From the NCBI RefSeq assembly GCF_016865235.1, contig NZ_CP064030.1:4650001-4714000 (forward strand): a stretch of DNA of 64,000 bases, given 5' to 3'. The notes under the pieces are model-generated. The model was not told the DNA's origin, searched no databases, and saw nothing but the letters and a program-made list of their open reading frames with translations. Positions 8,906 to 16,913 of the stretch are shown one piece after another. How positions within the stretch are numbered: position 1 is the first letter of the stretch; each line of letters begins with the position of its first letter. The position numbers and the translations under genes are program-made. The stretch is from Dyella caseinilytica (GTDB taxonomy: Bacteria > Pseudomonadota > Gammaproteobacteria > Xanthomonadales > Rhodanobacteraceae).

Positions 8906-9382
8906 TCAACGCTCCAGTTGGCTCAGCGGGAGCGCGGCGGAACGTTTCACCGTGCGCAACACAAAGCTTGAATTCACATCGGCCACGCCCGAGGCATTAA
9001 GCAGGCGATCCAGCAGGAAACGCGAGAAATGCTGCAGGTCGGCGACGTAGATGTGCATCAGGTAGTCCATGTCGCCGGTAAGCGCGTAGCAGGCCACCAC
9101 TTCGTCCCAGGTATTGACGTGCTGGACAAAGCGCTCGATGGCTTCGGCCTCGTGTTTGGTCAGTTGCACGCGCACAAAAGCCTGCAGGCCCAGCCCGACG
9201 GCCTCCGGATCCAATTGCGCCGTATAGCCGGTGAGGATGCCCTCGCCTTCCAGTCGCTGCAGCCGCCGCAGGCAAGCGGAGGGTGACAGGCTGACCCGCT
9301 CAGCCAGCTCCGCGTTGGTGATGCGCCCTTCGCCCTGCAGCACGGCGAGGATGCGCAAGTCGGTACGATCCAGCTCGACCAT
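8906..9382 (-). CDS. Lrp/AsnC family transcriptional regulator
   Basis: The 158-residue protein has an N-terminal winged helix-turn-helix (LRILAVLQGEGRITNAELAE, then VSLSPSACLRRLQRLEGEG) and a C-terminal RAM ligand-binding domain ending in an SSFVLRTVK strand. Lrp-type proteins sense amino acids and act as dimers or octamers. It is divergent from the phenylalanine hydroxylase gene, so it likely controls aromatic amino-acid catabolism in response to phenylalanine or tyrosine (inference from position). The start at 9382 places the HTH at the usual distance; an upstream extension to 9457 would run through the probable operator. Confidence 0.9.
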   Translation of the reverse strand: MVELDRTDLRILAVLQGEGRITNAELAERVSLSPSACLRRLQRLEGEGILTGYTAQLDPEAVGLGLQAFVRVQLTKHEAEAIERFVQHVNTWDEVVACYALTGDMDYLMHIYVADLQHFSRFLLDRLLNASGVADVNSSFVLRTVKRSAALPLSQLER

Positions 9383-9421
9383 GCATGATTCTCCGGTGAT
9401 CTGGCCATTTGACGCATGAAT

Positions 9422-9450
9422 ATTGCATCCAAAGGGATGGCTCATGCAAT
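9422..9450. promoter_or_regulatory. Candidate Lrp operator (ATTGCAT-N15-ATGCAAT)
   Basis: A perfect 7-bp inverted repeat, arms 9422-9428 and 9444-9450, lies between the divergent Lrp and phhA genes. Arm length and 22-base centre-to-centre spacing are consistent with two helical turns, as expected for a regulator dimer pair. Confidence 0.55.
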
Positions 9451-9531
9451 AAAACAAGTTTCGTGCGAGGTCTTGGCCCTATGCTGTTGCCATGGCCCTA
9501 CAGGCCAGTCCCAAGTACAGCCGGAGCCCCC

Positions 9532-10425
9532 ATGGATACCAACACCCCGCGCCGAGTCGAACACCAGCAAACCGATCGCGGCTATGTGCCGGTGTATGCC
9601 ACGGGTGTGGTGGAACAGCCCTGGGAGTCCTACAGCCGCACTGATCACGAGGTCTGGGACACGCTGTACAAGCGCCAGCGCGAGCTGTTGCCCGGACGCG
9701 CCTGCAAGGAATTCATGGCGGGCGTGGAGCGTTTCGGCCTGGGTGACGGTGGCATTCCGAAGTTTTCCGAGCTCAACAAGGTGCTCGGCGAGGCCACCGG
9801 CTGGGAGCTGGTCGCCGTCGAAGGCCTGCTGCCGGATGAAGTGTTTTTCGATCATCTGGCCAATCGCCGCTTCCCGGTGAGCTGGTGGATCCGCAAACCG
9901 GAACAGCTCGACTACCTCAGCGAGCCCGACCTGTTCCACGACCTGTTCGGCCATGTGCCACTGCTGCTCAACCCGATCTTCGCCGACTACATGCAGGCCT
10001 ACGGCCGCGGCGGCATGAAAGCTTTCGCCATCGGCGCCGACGCGCTGATGAACCTCACGCGCTTGTACTGGTACACGGTGGAATTCGGCCTGATCAACAC
10101 CGACGAGGGCATGCGCATTTATGGCGCCGGCATTGTCAGCTCCAAAGGCGAGTCGATCTACTGCCTGGATTCGCACGCGCCCAACCGCATCGGTTTCGGC
10201 CTGGAGCGAGTGATGAGCACGCGCTACCGCATCGATACCTACCAGCAGACCTATTTCGTGATCGACAGCTTCGAGCAGTTGTTCGACGCCACCCGGCCCG
10301 ACTTCACGCCGATCTACGAAAAGCTCAAGCCGCTAGCCGCGCATGCAGCAGCCGATGTGCTTGAGAGTGACCGCGTATTCAATCGCGGTACGCGCGAAGG
10401 GTTTGCGACTGACGCGGATGCGTAG
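9532..10425 (+). CDS. phhA: Phenylalanine 4-monooxygenase
   Basis: The 297-residue enzyme hydroxylates phenylalanine to tyrosine using tetrahydropterin, O2 and non-haem iron. The iron-binding block FHDLFGHVPLL supplies the two histidines, and YWYTVEFGL supplies the glutamate; the C-terminal core (RYRIDTYQQTYFVIDSFEQL) is conserved. Bacterial PhhA proteins are 260-300 residues and lack the regulatory ACT domain, as here. The ATG at 9532 has GGAG five bases upstream; the frame extends to 9409 without support. A pterin carbinolamine dehydratase gene (phhB) is not in this window next to it. The divergent Lrp gene is the likely regulator. Confidence 0.95.
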   Translation: MDTNTPRRVEHQQTDRGYVPVYATGVVEQPWESYSRTDHEVWDTLYKRQRELLPGRACKEFMAGVERFGLGDGGIPKFSELNKVLGEATGWELVAVEGLLPDEVFFDHLANRRFPVSWWIRKPEQLDYLSEPDLFHDLFGHVPLLLNPIFADYMQAYGRGGMKAFAIGADALMNLTRLYWYTVEFGLINTDEGMRIYGAGIVSSKGESIYCLDSHAPNRIGFGLERVMSTRYRIDTYQQTYFVIDSFEQLFDATRPDFTPIYEKLKPLAAHAAADVLESDRVFNRGTREGFATDADA

Positions 10426-10443
10426 CCCATAACCACAATGTTC

Positions 10444-10520
10444 GTCGTCCCGACGAAGGCCGGGACCTAGTGCCTTTAAGCATCCACGAGTCGCTAGGTC
10501 CCGGCCTTCGCCGGGACGAC
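10444..10520. repeat. REP doublet (27-bp inverted arms)
   Basis: Arms 10444-10470 and 10494-10520 match in inverted orientation at 26 of 27 positions, each containing the core CCCGRCGAAGGCCGGGA. It fills the gap between phhA and the SGNH gene and could also terminate both convergent transcripts. It belongs to the same structural class as the doublets at 27.3, 30.9 and 41.4 kb. Confidence 0.8.
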
Positions 10521-10558
10521 AAACTATTAAACCTGCGGCAAATTTTGGAAATTACGTA

Positions 10559-11224
10559 TCAACGCGCGTGCGCATCCACCCACGGCTTGAGGATCCCGAT
10601 CCACAACGCATAACCGCTGCGGTTCATGTGCAAGCCATCGGGCCCGAACCATTTCTGCTGCGGCTGACTATCCGCACCCAGCATCGGCGTAAACACATCG
10701 ATATAGGTCACGCCCTTTTGCGTGGCCGCATACGCGCGTACCAGATCGTTGGTCTGCTTGATTTGCGACAGCAGTGACTGGCGGGCCACGCTGGGTTTGA
10801 TCGACACGAACGCGACCGGCACGCCAGGGTCGAACGAACGCACCTTGCTTACGAATGCGGCGAAATCGTCGCGCACCTGCTGTGGCGTGTGGCCGTAATA
10901 GAGGTCATTGTCGCCCGCATACAAGACGATGGCGCGTGGGTGATAGGGCGCCACGATACGGTCGGCGAAATAGGTGGAATCGCCCAGTTCGGAACCGCCG
11001 AAACCGCGATTGATCACTTTCACTTCCGGAAAATCAGCGGCGACCGATTTCCAGTGTTCGATCGACGAACTGCCGATAAAAAGTACTGCACCTTGCGGTG
11101 GCGGATTGGCACGATCAGAAGCTTCGAACGCAGCGATCGCGGGATTCCAGTACGAATGAGGGGATTCGCCCGCGCAGATAACGCATGACGTGAGGGCAAG
11201 CAACAGCGATAGCAGGATTTTCAT
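10559..11224 (-). CDS. Exported SGNH/GDSL hydrolase
   Basis: A 221-residue protein with a hydrophobic N-terminal export signal (MKILLSLLLALTSCVICAG). SGNH blocks are present: GSSSIEHW with the nucleophile serine, GFGGSELGD with the glycine, GDNDLYYG with the asparagine, and DGLHMNRSGY with the catalytic Asp and His. Such enzymes are esterases or lipases acting on acylated sugars or lipids in the periplasm. The LTSC at residues 11-14 resembles a lipobox but lies very early, so simple secretion is equally likely. I chose the ATG at 11224 because GGGAG precedes it; the upstream extension to 11302 lacks a site. Confidence 0.88.
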   Translation of the reverse strand: MKILLSLLLALTSCVICAGESPHSYWNPAIAAFEASDRANPPPQGAVLFIGSSSIEHWKSVAADFPEVKVINRGFGGSELGDSTYFADRIVAPYHPRAIVLYAGDNDLYYGHTPQQVRDDFAAFVSKVRSFDPGVPVAFVSIKPSVARQSLLSQIKQTNDLVRAYAATQKGVTYIDVFTPMLGADSQPQQKWFGPDGLHMNRSGYALWIGILKPWVDAHAR

Positions 11225-11317
11225 GACGCTCCCGGAATGGCCCGTAATGACAAAAGCAGCGCCATTGCTTCGCGCGCACACGACGACTGCGAATCCGATC
11301 ATAACTGCGTTGCGTCA

Positions 11318-11336
11318 CCCCGGACTTGATCCGGGG
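11318..11336. repeat. Single REP-like hairpin
   Basis: CCCCGGA (11318-11324) and TCCGGGG (11330-11336) pair around a CTTGA loop in the short gap upstream of the SGNH gene and downstream of the RES gene. The unit resembles a solitary half of the REP doublets in this window. Confidence 0.55.
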
Positions 11337-11358
11337 AATCTTAACTGGCGAAACGCGG

Positions 11359-12051
11359 TTACAGTCCCGCGCGCTTCATTTCGCTTACTTCCAGCACTTT
11401 GGCGATGTGCTTGCCATCCCAGCGATAGATCAAATGCTGCGCTTGTGTGCAGGGTGCAACCACATCGGGATAGAACGCGGCCAGGCATTCGCCGCCCTGA
11501 TGCCGCACGCTGTCGTAGACGATGCCATTGGATTCGGCCTGCCGCAGTTCGCGCGCCAGCTTCACGCTGGCCACGTAGCTGTCGGCATCGTGCGCCGCCG
11601 GCCAACCGCCACGGATATCGTGCAATTTGCAGTCGACGCTGGTGCGGTAGCAACGCATCTCAATGTCGCAGGCCGGCTCGGCGGTCGCGGCGAGAAAGCG
11701 TTCGCGGTGATAGACCGTTTCTTCTACCGCCGTGATCACATTGCGCGCCGCGTAGAACACGCCCCACGTGCCGTCGGAAAAGCGGCTACCTTCCGGATTG
11801 AGGTGCGTAAACGCGGCCATCACCGGCGTCGAGCCCGGCCCACTGATGCGGCGGTCCTTGGGAATGAGGCGCAGCGTATTGGCCTCTTCGCGCAGGCGCG
11901 GATTGGTTAATGCCTCAAGCGCGAACACTGCCTCCAGATCGGCGGGATCGGCGATGCGATCGAATAATCCGGCGGGCGGAAACCGACTCGGCACGATGCG
12001 ATAGGCCTGATTCCAGCGGATGCGTCGAATGGGGGGCGTGTCGGTAGGCAT
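11359..12051 (-). CDS. RES-domain toxin
   Basis: The 230-residue protein carries the RES domain: an early AYRIVPSRFPP block, then EGSRFSDGTWGVFYAA with the family Arg and Gly-rich strand, and AVEETVYH with the conserved glutamate. RES proteins studied elsewhere (for example MbcT) degrade or ADP-ribosyl-transfer from NAD+, which arrests growth. It lies downstream of a gene for the cognate Xre/MbcA/ParS-type antitoxin on the same strand. The spacing to the antitoxin stop is 164 bases, unusually long for a toxin-antitoxin pair, and the gap contains a perfect hairpin. AGGA precedes the ATG. Confidence 0.88.
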   Translation of the reverse strand: MPTDTPPIRRIRWNQAYRIVPSRFPPAGLFDRIADPADLEAVFALEALTNPRLREEANTLRLIPKDRRISGPGSTPVMAAFTHLNPEGSRFSDGTWGVFYAARNVITAVEETVYHRERFLAATAEPACDIEMRCYRTSVDCKLHDIRGGWPAAHDADSYVASVKLARELRQAESNGIVYDSVRHQGGECLAAFYPDVVAPCTQAQHLIYRWDGKHIAKVLEVSEMKRAGL

Positions 12052-12064
12052 GAATGTCCTGTGG

Positions 12065-12086
12065 CACGAATCGCCATCGATTCGTG
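12065..12086 (-). promoter_or_regulatory. Hairpin between antitoxin and toxin genes
   Basis: CACGAATCG (12065-12073) and CGATTCGTG (12078-12086) form a perfect 9-bp stem with a CCAT loop, 13 bases upstream of the RES start codon. It could be an attenuator, an RNA-processing site or an operator. Confidence 0.5.
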
Positions 12087-12215
12087 TGATTCCCTGGTCG
12101 CCTGCAAAGTGTGCCCGAATGGGCTCTCGCCGATTGCGACGATCGACAACGTTTGCGCCTCAAAGGCGCACAGGCGCCTGAGTGTACTGAACGTACATGA
12201 GGGGGCTGAGCTCGC

Positions 12216-12614
12216 TTAGTGACCGCCGCGCTGCGCGTCCAGATATTGCCGCACCACATACAGGTCGGCGACGTTGCCGGAGAGCATACGCTCCAGCGCC
12301 GAATGCCCGCCGAACAGCATCGACTGGTTCGGCCTGTGCAGCCACGTATCGGCTTGTTCGGGATTGGGGAAAAGAATCTGCAGCGCCTTGTAGATACCGA
12401 GCAGATAACTGATGCGCTCCAGCGTGTCGCGCCCCAGCACGCCATCCTGGTGGCGCTTCCACTTGTAGAACGTGGATTCGGGCGGATCGCCCAGCAACTT
12501 GCGCTGCTCTGAAATGCGCAACTTCCACAGATCCGCCAGCTTGAAGAAGCTGCGAAGGGCAGGACCGCCCAAGCCTTTAGTCGGCTCGGTTCGGGGCACG
12601 GGATAAGCTGTCAT
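12216..12614 (-). CDS. Xre/MbcA/ParS-type antitoxin
   Basis: A 132-residue protein with an N-terminal Xre-like helix-turn-helix region (KLADLWKLRISEQRKLLGD) and a C-terminal DUF2384-type toxin-binding domain. The latter is recognisable by ERISYLLGIYKALQILFPN and FGGHSALERMLSGNVADLY. This family neutralises RES toxins by covering the NAD+ site and represses its own promoter. The ATG at 12614 is preceded by AGGGAGAG. A short palindrome over the putative minus-10 region just upstream fits autoregulation. It is transcribed before the RES gene, the usual order. Confidence 0.9.
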   Translation of the reverse strand: MTAYPVPRTEPTKGLGGPALRSFFKLADLWKLRISEQRKLLGDPPESTFYKWKRHQDGVLGRDTLERISYLLGIYKALQILFPNPEQADTWLHRPNQSMLFGGHSALERMLSGNVADLYVVRQYLDAQRGGH

Positions 12615-12638
12615 AGCAAACTCTCCCTATAAAGTATG

Positions 12639-12654
12639 TGAAGATATTACTTCA
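12639..12654 (-). promoter_or_regulatory. Candidate autoregulatory operator of the antitoxin
   Basis: TGAAG (12639-12643) and CTTCA (12650-12654) flank ATATTA, which on the minus strand reads TAATAT and could be the minus-10 box. It lies 25 bases upstream of the antitoxin start. Confidence 0.45.
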
Positions 12655-12759
12655 TGGGTGTAGTTTTGACCAGCCCCGCCGGGAGGCTGCGTGGCGATTG
12701 AGGGTGGCTTTTGACCCATCTCATCGCCACTGCAGCTCAGGTTTGGCGAATGCCTTGCC

Positions 12760-14544
12760 TCAAGGTGCCGTCTTAGCGGCTTTTAGGCCGTCAGAGCCAA
12801 AATCCGGCTCCGGCCCACCTTCCGCGATAAACCGATCGATCCGCTGCTCCAGCACCGGCAATGGCACGGAACCAGTCGACAGAATCGTGTCGTGAAAAGC
12901 GCGGATATCGAACTTCGGTCCCAGCGCTTTTTCCGCTTTGGCGCGCAACTCCAAGATTTTGAGATAGCCCAATTCGTACGACAGCGCCTGCCCCGGCCAG
13001 CTGATGTAGCGGTCGATTTCGTTGGCGATTTCGCGATCGGAGAGGGCGGTGTTCTGCGTCATGAAATCGATCGCCTGCTGACGCGTCCAGCCCAGGTGAT
13101 GGATGCCGGTGTCGACCACCAGGCGGCAGGCGCGCCACATCTGGTAGGTGAGGAAACCGAAGCGCTGGTAGGGCGTCTTGTAGATGCCCATTTCGTTGCC
13201 GAGATATTCCGAATACAGGCCCCAGCCTTCGCCGTAGGCGGAGATGTATCCGTTGCGACGGAAGGCAGGCTGGTCATGTTCTTCTTCCGCCAATTCCAGT
13301 TGCAGCGCGTGGCCGGGATAGGACTCGTGCAAGGTCAGCGCCGGCATGTTGTAGAGCGGGCGCGATGGCAGATCGTAGGTATTGACCAGATAGACGTCCG
13401 GACCGCCGCGACCCGACGTGTAGTACGGCGCAATATCGTCCGGCACCGGCTGGATGGTGAAACGTTCGCGCGGCAGATGCCCGAAGAATCTACCGACCTG
13501 GCCATCCACTTCCTTGGCGACCCAGGCACTCTTGTCGAGCAGCTCCTGCGGCGTCTTGGCGTAGAACTGCGGATCGGTGCGCAGGAAGTGCAGGAAGTCC
13601 GCAAAGCTGCCTTTGAAGCCGGTCTCCTGCATGGTTTGCAGCATTTCCGCGTGGATCTTGGCGACCTGCTCCAGGCCGATCTTGTGGATGGTGTCCGGAT
13701 CCAGATCAAGCGTGGTGTATTCGCGGATCTGCTGGCGGTAATACGCCTTGCCATCGGGCAGCGCTTCGGCAGCCAGCGTGTTGCGGGCTTGCGGCACGTA
13801 TTCGTTGCGGAAGAAGGTGAGCAGATTCGCGTAAGCAGGAATCACGTCCTTGCTGATTTTCTCGCGCGCATCGGCCTGAATCGCTGCCGCGGTCGCAGCG
13901 GGAATGTTCGATGGCATGTGCTGCAACGGCGCGTAGAACGAGGTCTGCGTAGGATCCTTCGCGTCAGCGACGGAGGCGATCGATACATCGCGGCCATTCA
14001 ACACAGCGCGTGGCACGCTGAAACCGCGCTTCAGACCAGCACGCATGTTGGCAATCTGCTGATCGAAATACGCCGACACTTCGCCGAGCCGGTCGACATA
14101 GTGGCGATAGTCGGTTTCCGTGCGCAAACCGTCGCTGCCGAGATCGTCATCCAGCTCGCTCCAGAACGCGGAGTCGCTGTTGAATGGCATCTGCCACTGC
14201 TTGAATTGCTGGTCGGCGATGAAGTTGCGGATCTGCTCGCGGTAAACCGCATAATTCACTTGGTCAGCCGGGGTCAGTTGCTTGACGTCGATGGCGTCGA
14301 GCTGGCTCATCACTTTCTGCCAGTAATCCAGGCGCTCCTCTTGGCTTTTCGCGTCGACCTGGTCGAGCCGGCCATTGTTGGGTTGCGACTCGCCCGACGC
14401 GCTGATGCCAGACTGGCCCGTGCGCCAAGCCCATTCCTGTTGGTAGATCTGCCTGAAGTGTGCGTCAGCATCCTGCTGTGCCATCGCCGGCATGGCCAAC
14501 ACCAAACCCATGGCCATGTAGCTGATACGTGTTGCGTTTTTCAC
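12760..14544 (-). CDS. DUF885 family zinc-peptidase-like protein
   Basis: The 594-residue protein has a signal peptide (MAMGLVLAMPAMAQQ) and the DUF885 hallmark HESYPGH at 406-412, a variant HExxH-type zinc site. A later GEGWGLYSEYLGNEMG block is also typical. Family members are probable periplasmic metallopeptidases; substrates are unknown. The start is a GTG at 14544, which supplies the basic n-region (KNATR) of the signal peptide; the next in-frame ATG would remove it. It shares direction with the SulP gene upstream with only 20 bases between, so the two may be co-transcribed. Confidence 0.9.
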   Translation of the reverse strand: MKNATRISYMAMGLVLAMPAMAQQDADAHFRQIYQQEWAWRTGQSGISASGESQPNNGRLDQVDAKSQEERLDYWQKVMSQLDAIDVKQLTPADQVNYAVYREQIRNFIADQQFKQWQMPFNSDSAFWSELDDDLGSDGLRTETDYRHYVDRLGEVSAYFDQQIANMRAGLKRGFSVPRAVLNGRDVSIASVADAKDPTQTSFYAPLQHMPSNIPAATAAAIQADAREKISKDVIPAYANLLTFFRNEYVPQARNTLAAEALPDGKAYYRQQIREYTTLDLDPDTIHKIGLEQVAKIHAEMLQTMQETGFKGSFADFLHFLRTDPQFYAKTPQELLDKSAWVAKEVDGQVGRFFGHLPRERFTIQPVPDDIAPYYTSGRGGPDVYLVNTYDLPSRPLYNMPALTLHESYPGHALQLELAEEEHDQPAFRRNGYISAYGEGWGLYSEYLGNEMGIYKTPYQRFGFLTYQMWRACRLVVDTGIHHLGWTRQQAIDFMTQNTALSDREIANEIDRYISWPGQALSYELGYLKILELRAKAEKALGPKFDIRAFHDTILSTGSVPLPVLEQRIDRFIAEGGPEPDFGSDGLKAAKTAP

Positions 14545-14564
14545 TCTGGAATACCTTGATAAGG

Positions 14565-16205
14565 CTATGTAGACGAGGACGCGCCGGCCAATGCCGACAC
14601 GGCATCTTCCACGCTCCAGTTGTTGAGTGCCTGTGGCGAAAGCTGGGGCAGGGCGGCGCGCAACAGCAAGTCGCGCGTCTCGTCCTTCAGGCGCGCGACG
14701 TGCAGGCCGATGTTCAGTGATTGCAGCCAGCTCGAAAAATCGCTGAGCGATTCCAGCACCGTGCTGTCGAGATCAGGAGATTCCTCCAGACTGAGGATCA
14801 CCTGCTTGAGGCCGGCGCGTTGCGTCACTTGCTTGCGCGCCAGGCTCATCACCGACTCGGCGTTGGCGAAAAACAGCGGCTCTTCCGGACGTAGGATCAG
14901 GATGCCCTTTGGCTCCACCGCATCCGGATGTTGCGCGATATCCACGAAATCATGCCCATCGGCGAGTCTGCCCAGCACGCTCAGGCGCGCGGCGGCGAGC
15001 TGGCGCAGCAGCATGATCAGGCTGAAGGCAATCGCCACCAGCAAACCATTGAGAATGCCCAGCGACAACACGGCCACCACAGAAGCCAGCGCCAGCAGAC
15101 GATCACGCTTCCATTGCAGGTACGGGCGGAACACCGAAAGCCGCCACGATTTACTTACCGCGTGAATCACGATGGCTGCCAGCACTGCCAGTGGAATGCG
15201 TTCGATCCAGCGCAACAACAGCAGAACCATCAGCAACACGGTGGCACCCGCTACCAGGCCTGCCAGACGCGATTGCGCACCCGCCGCTTCGTTGGCCGAG
15301 GTGCCCGAATAACCGGCGCCGACCGGCATGCCTTGCAGCAGACCGCACAATACGTTGGCCACACCCAACACCAGCAGATCGCGATTCGGCTCAACGGGAT
15401 CGTTGTGCTTGAGCGCAAAACCGCGGATCGAACTGTAGGACTCCGCGTAGAGAATCAGCAGCAGCGCAGCGGCAAGCTCGACACTCGGTAGCCACTGATC
15501 ACCGGATGGCCAGGTGGGCATGGCGAGATTCATGTGCAGATGAATGGCGCCCGTCAACGGCACCCCACGTGCGGCCAGCCAAGGGGAAGCGATCACGCCT
15601 AAAGCGATCACCAGCAGGCTGCCCGGCAAGCGTCGCACGCGCTCGCAAACAAACAACAGCGCCAGCGCCAGCAAGCCGGTACCAAGCGTCACTGCGTGCA
15701 CCTGGTTGGAGGTCTGTACCAGATCTTTGATCAACAACGGCACGAAGTCGCCGTGCAGATCCGGCCATCCGCCCAGATGCGGCAGCTGCTTCAGCGCAAT
15801 TACGACGGCCAGGCCAAAGGTGTAACCGCGCAGTACCGGACGGGCGATGAGATGCGACAGGCCGCCCAGTCGCGCAAACCCCGCAATGAGGAAACAGATG
15901 CCGCCGAACAGCACCAGGGTTTCGGCAATCGCCGCGCGCGCGATCACTGCATTGCCGGCCAACGCCAGCGTGCCAGCTGCCAACACCGCTGCCGATGACG
16001 ACGTGGACGAAACGATGGCGTAGCGGCTGGTACCCAGCAAGCCGTAGCAGATCAGGCCAATGAACAGCGCGATCACGCCCGCCTGCGGCGGCATGCCGGC
16101 GATGCCCGAGTACGCTACCGCTTCGGGCACCAGCAAACCGGCAATCGCCAGACCTGCCAGCAGGTCCACCACGTTGAATGCGGGACGGGACGACGTGGCA
16201 CTCAT
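14565..16205 (-). CDS. SulP family inorganic anion transporter with STAS domain
   Basis: The 546-residue protein has a SulP transport core (residues about 10-400, many hydrophobic segments; early GLLVPEAVAYSGIAGMPP is the family signature) and a C-terminal STAS domain (about 430-540). SulP proteins move sulfate, bicarbonate or similar anions across the inner membrane; the substrate here cannot be decided. Its ATG overlaps the stop of the ParB-like gene by four bases (ATGA), which suggests translational coupling. Confidence 0.92.
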   Translation of the reverse strand: MSATSSRPAFNVVDLLAGLAIAGLLVPEAVAYSGIAGMPPQAGVIALFIGLICYGLLGTSRYAIVSSTSSSAAVLAAGTLALAGNAVIARAAIAETLVLFGGICFLIAGFARLGGLSHLIARPVLRGYTFGLAVVIALKQLPHLGGWPDLHGDFVPLLIKDLVQTSNQVHAVTLGTGLLALALLFVCERVRRLPGSLLVIALGVIASPWLAARGVPLTGAIHLHMNLAMPTWPSGDQWLPSVELAAALLLILYAESYSSIRGFALKHNDPVEPNRDLLVLGVANVLCGLLQGMPVGAGYSGTSANEAAGAQSRLAGLVAGATVLLMVLLLLRWIERIPLAVLAAIVIHAVSKSWRLSVFRPYLQWKRDRLLALASVVAVLSLGILNGLLVAIAFSLIMLLRQLAAARLSVLGRLADGHDFVDIAQHPDAVEPKGILILRPEEPLFFANAESVMSLARKQVTQRAGLKQVILSLEESPDLDSTVLESLSDFSSWLQSLNIGLHVARLKDETRDLLLRAALPQLSPQALNNWSVEDAVSALAGASSST

Positions 16206-16819
16206 TGCACGATGACGCCGCTCCAGCCAGGCAGATAGGCCGTGTCATGCGAGTGCGCGTACAACATGGCGTCCTTCAGCACCTTGGGTGTGATGCGCCC
16301 GTCTTTGAGCTTCATGTGGCGCCGGTAGAAATCGGCCCAGAGGAATTCGGAATAGGGCGTGGCGTCCTTGGAATAGCCACCTTCGTTGCGCACCCGTGCG
16401 GCTAATGTGCGAAACGGGTCATCGCGCATGTCGGTCAGCTTGGCCGGGATCGCGTCGTATTGCTCGCGCAGACCCTGTTCGTTGTACGGATGCGCCCAGC
16501 GATTGAACTCCATGGTGTGCCAGAACACCGCCGGTTCCAGCCAGGAGAAATCGCGCTGGATCATCACCGGCACCTCTTTCACCTTCTCTTCGAACAAGGC
16601 CAGGCCAAGGTGATGGTGATCGACGATATAAACCTGATTCTTCGGCCCCAGCACACCCGGAAACCAGTGCTCGGCAAGCATCTGTTTGCGCTTTTTCTTG
16701 CCGAGTCTTTCCCACTCGGCACGCTTTTCCGCCACTTCGGCCTTACCCACAGTCATTTGGGTCGGGCGCAGCTTGGCTGGCGCGATGGACAACAGAGGAT
16801 GACGCACGCCTGATGACAT
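16202..16819 (-). CDS. ParB-like nuclease-domain protein (ParBc_2 type)
   Basis: A 205-residue protein resembling the ParBc_2 (putative ParB-like nuclease) family. An early LRPTQMTVGKAEV block is followed by VYIVDHHHLGLALFE, the position of the ParB-like nucleotide-binding fold. It lacks a DNA-binding helix-turn-helix and is unrelated in length and context to the chromosomal ParB that would bind the parS sites at recF. Its stop overlaps the SulP start by four bases, so the two are probably translated together. I infer a physiological link but cannot name it. The start ATG is preceded by GGAG within GCAGGAGCC. Confidence 0.8.
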   Translation of the reverse strand: MSSGVRHPLLSIAPAKLRPTQMTVGKAEVAEKRAEWERLGKKKRKQMLAEHWFPGVLGPKNQVYIVDHHHLGLALFEEKVKEVPVMIQRDFSWLEPAVFWHTMEFNRWAHPYNEQGLREQYDAIPAKLTDMRDDPFRTLAARVRNEGGYSKDATPYSEFLWADFYRRHMKLKDGRITPKVLKDAMLYAHSHDTAYLPGWSGVIVQ

Positions 16820-16913
16820 GAGGGGGCTCCTGCAGTGACCGTGGTTGGCGCAGGGTACCTGAAGAGTGATGTGCCGAGGTAGGCTGGGTCAGCGCAGCGC
16901 CGCCCGACAGGTA

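Noticed and set aside
10559..11224. Lipoprotein assignment for the SGNH hydrolase
   Set aside because: The LTSC motif lies at residues 11-14, too early for a normal lipobox; simple export is equally possible.
12892..14559. 555-codon plus-strand open frame opposite the DUF885 gene
   Set aside because: Antisense to a gene with clear catalytic motifs and a signal peptide; low-complexity His/Arg-rich translation with no family match.
16202..16819. ParB-like protein as the partner of the parS sites in recF
   Set aside because: It lacks the DNA-binding helix-turn-helix of chromosomal ParB and is coupled to a transporter gene instead of parA.
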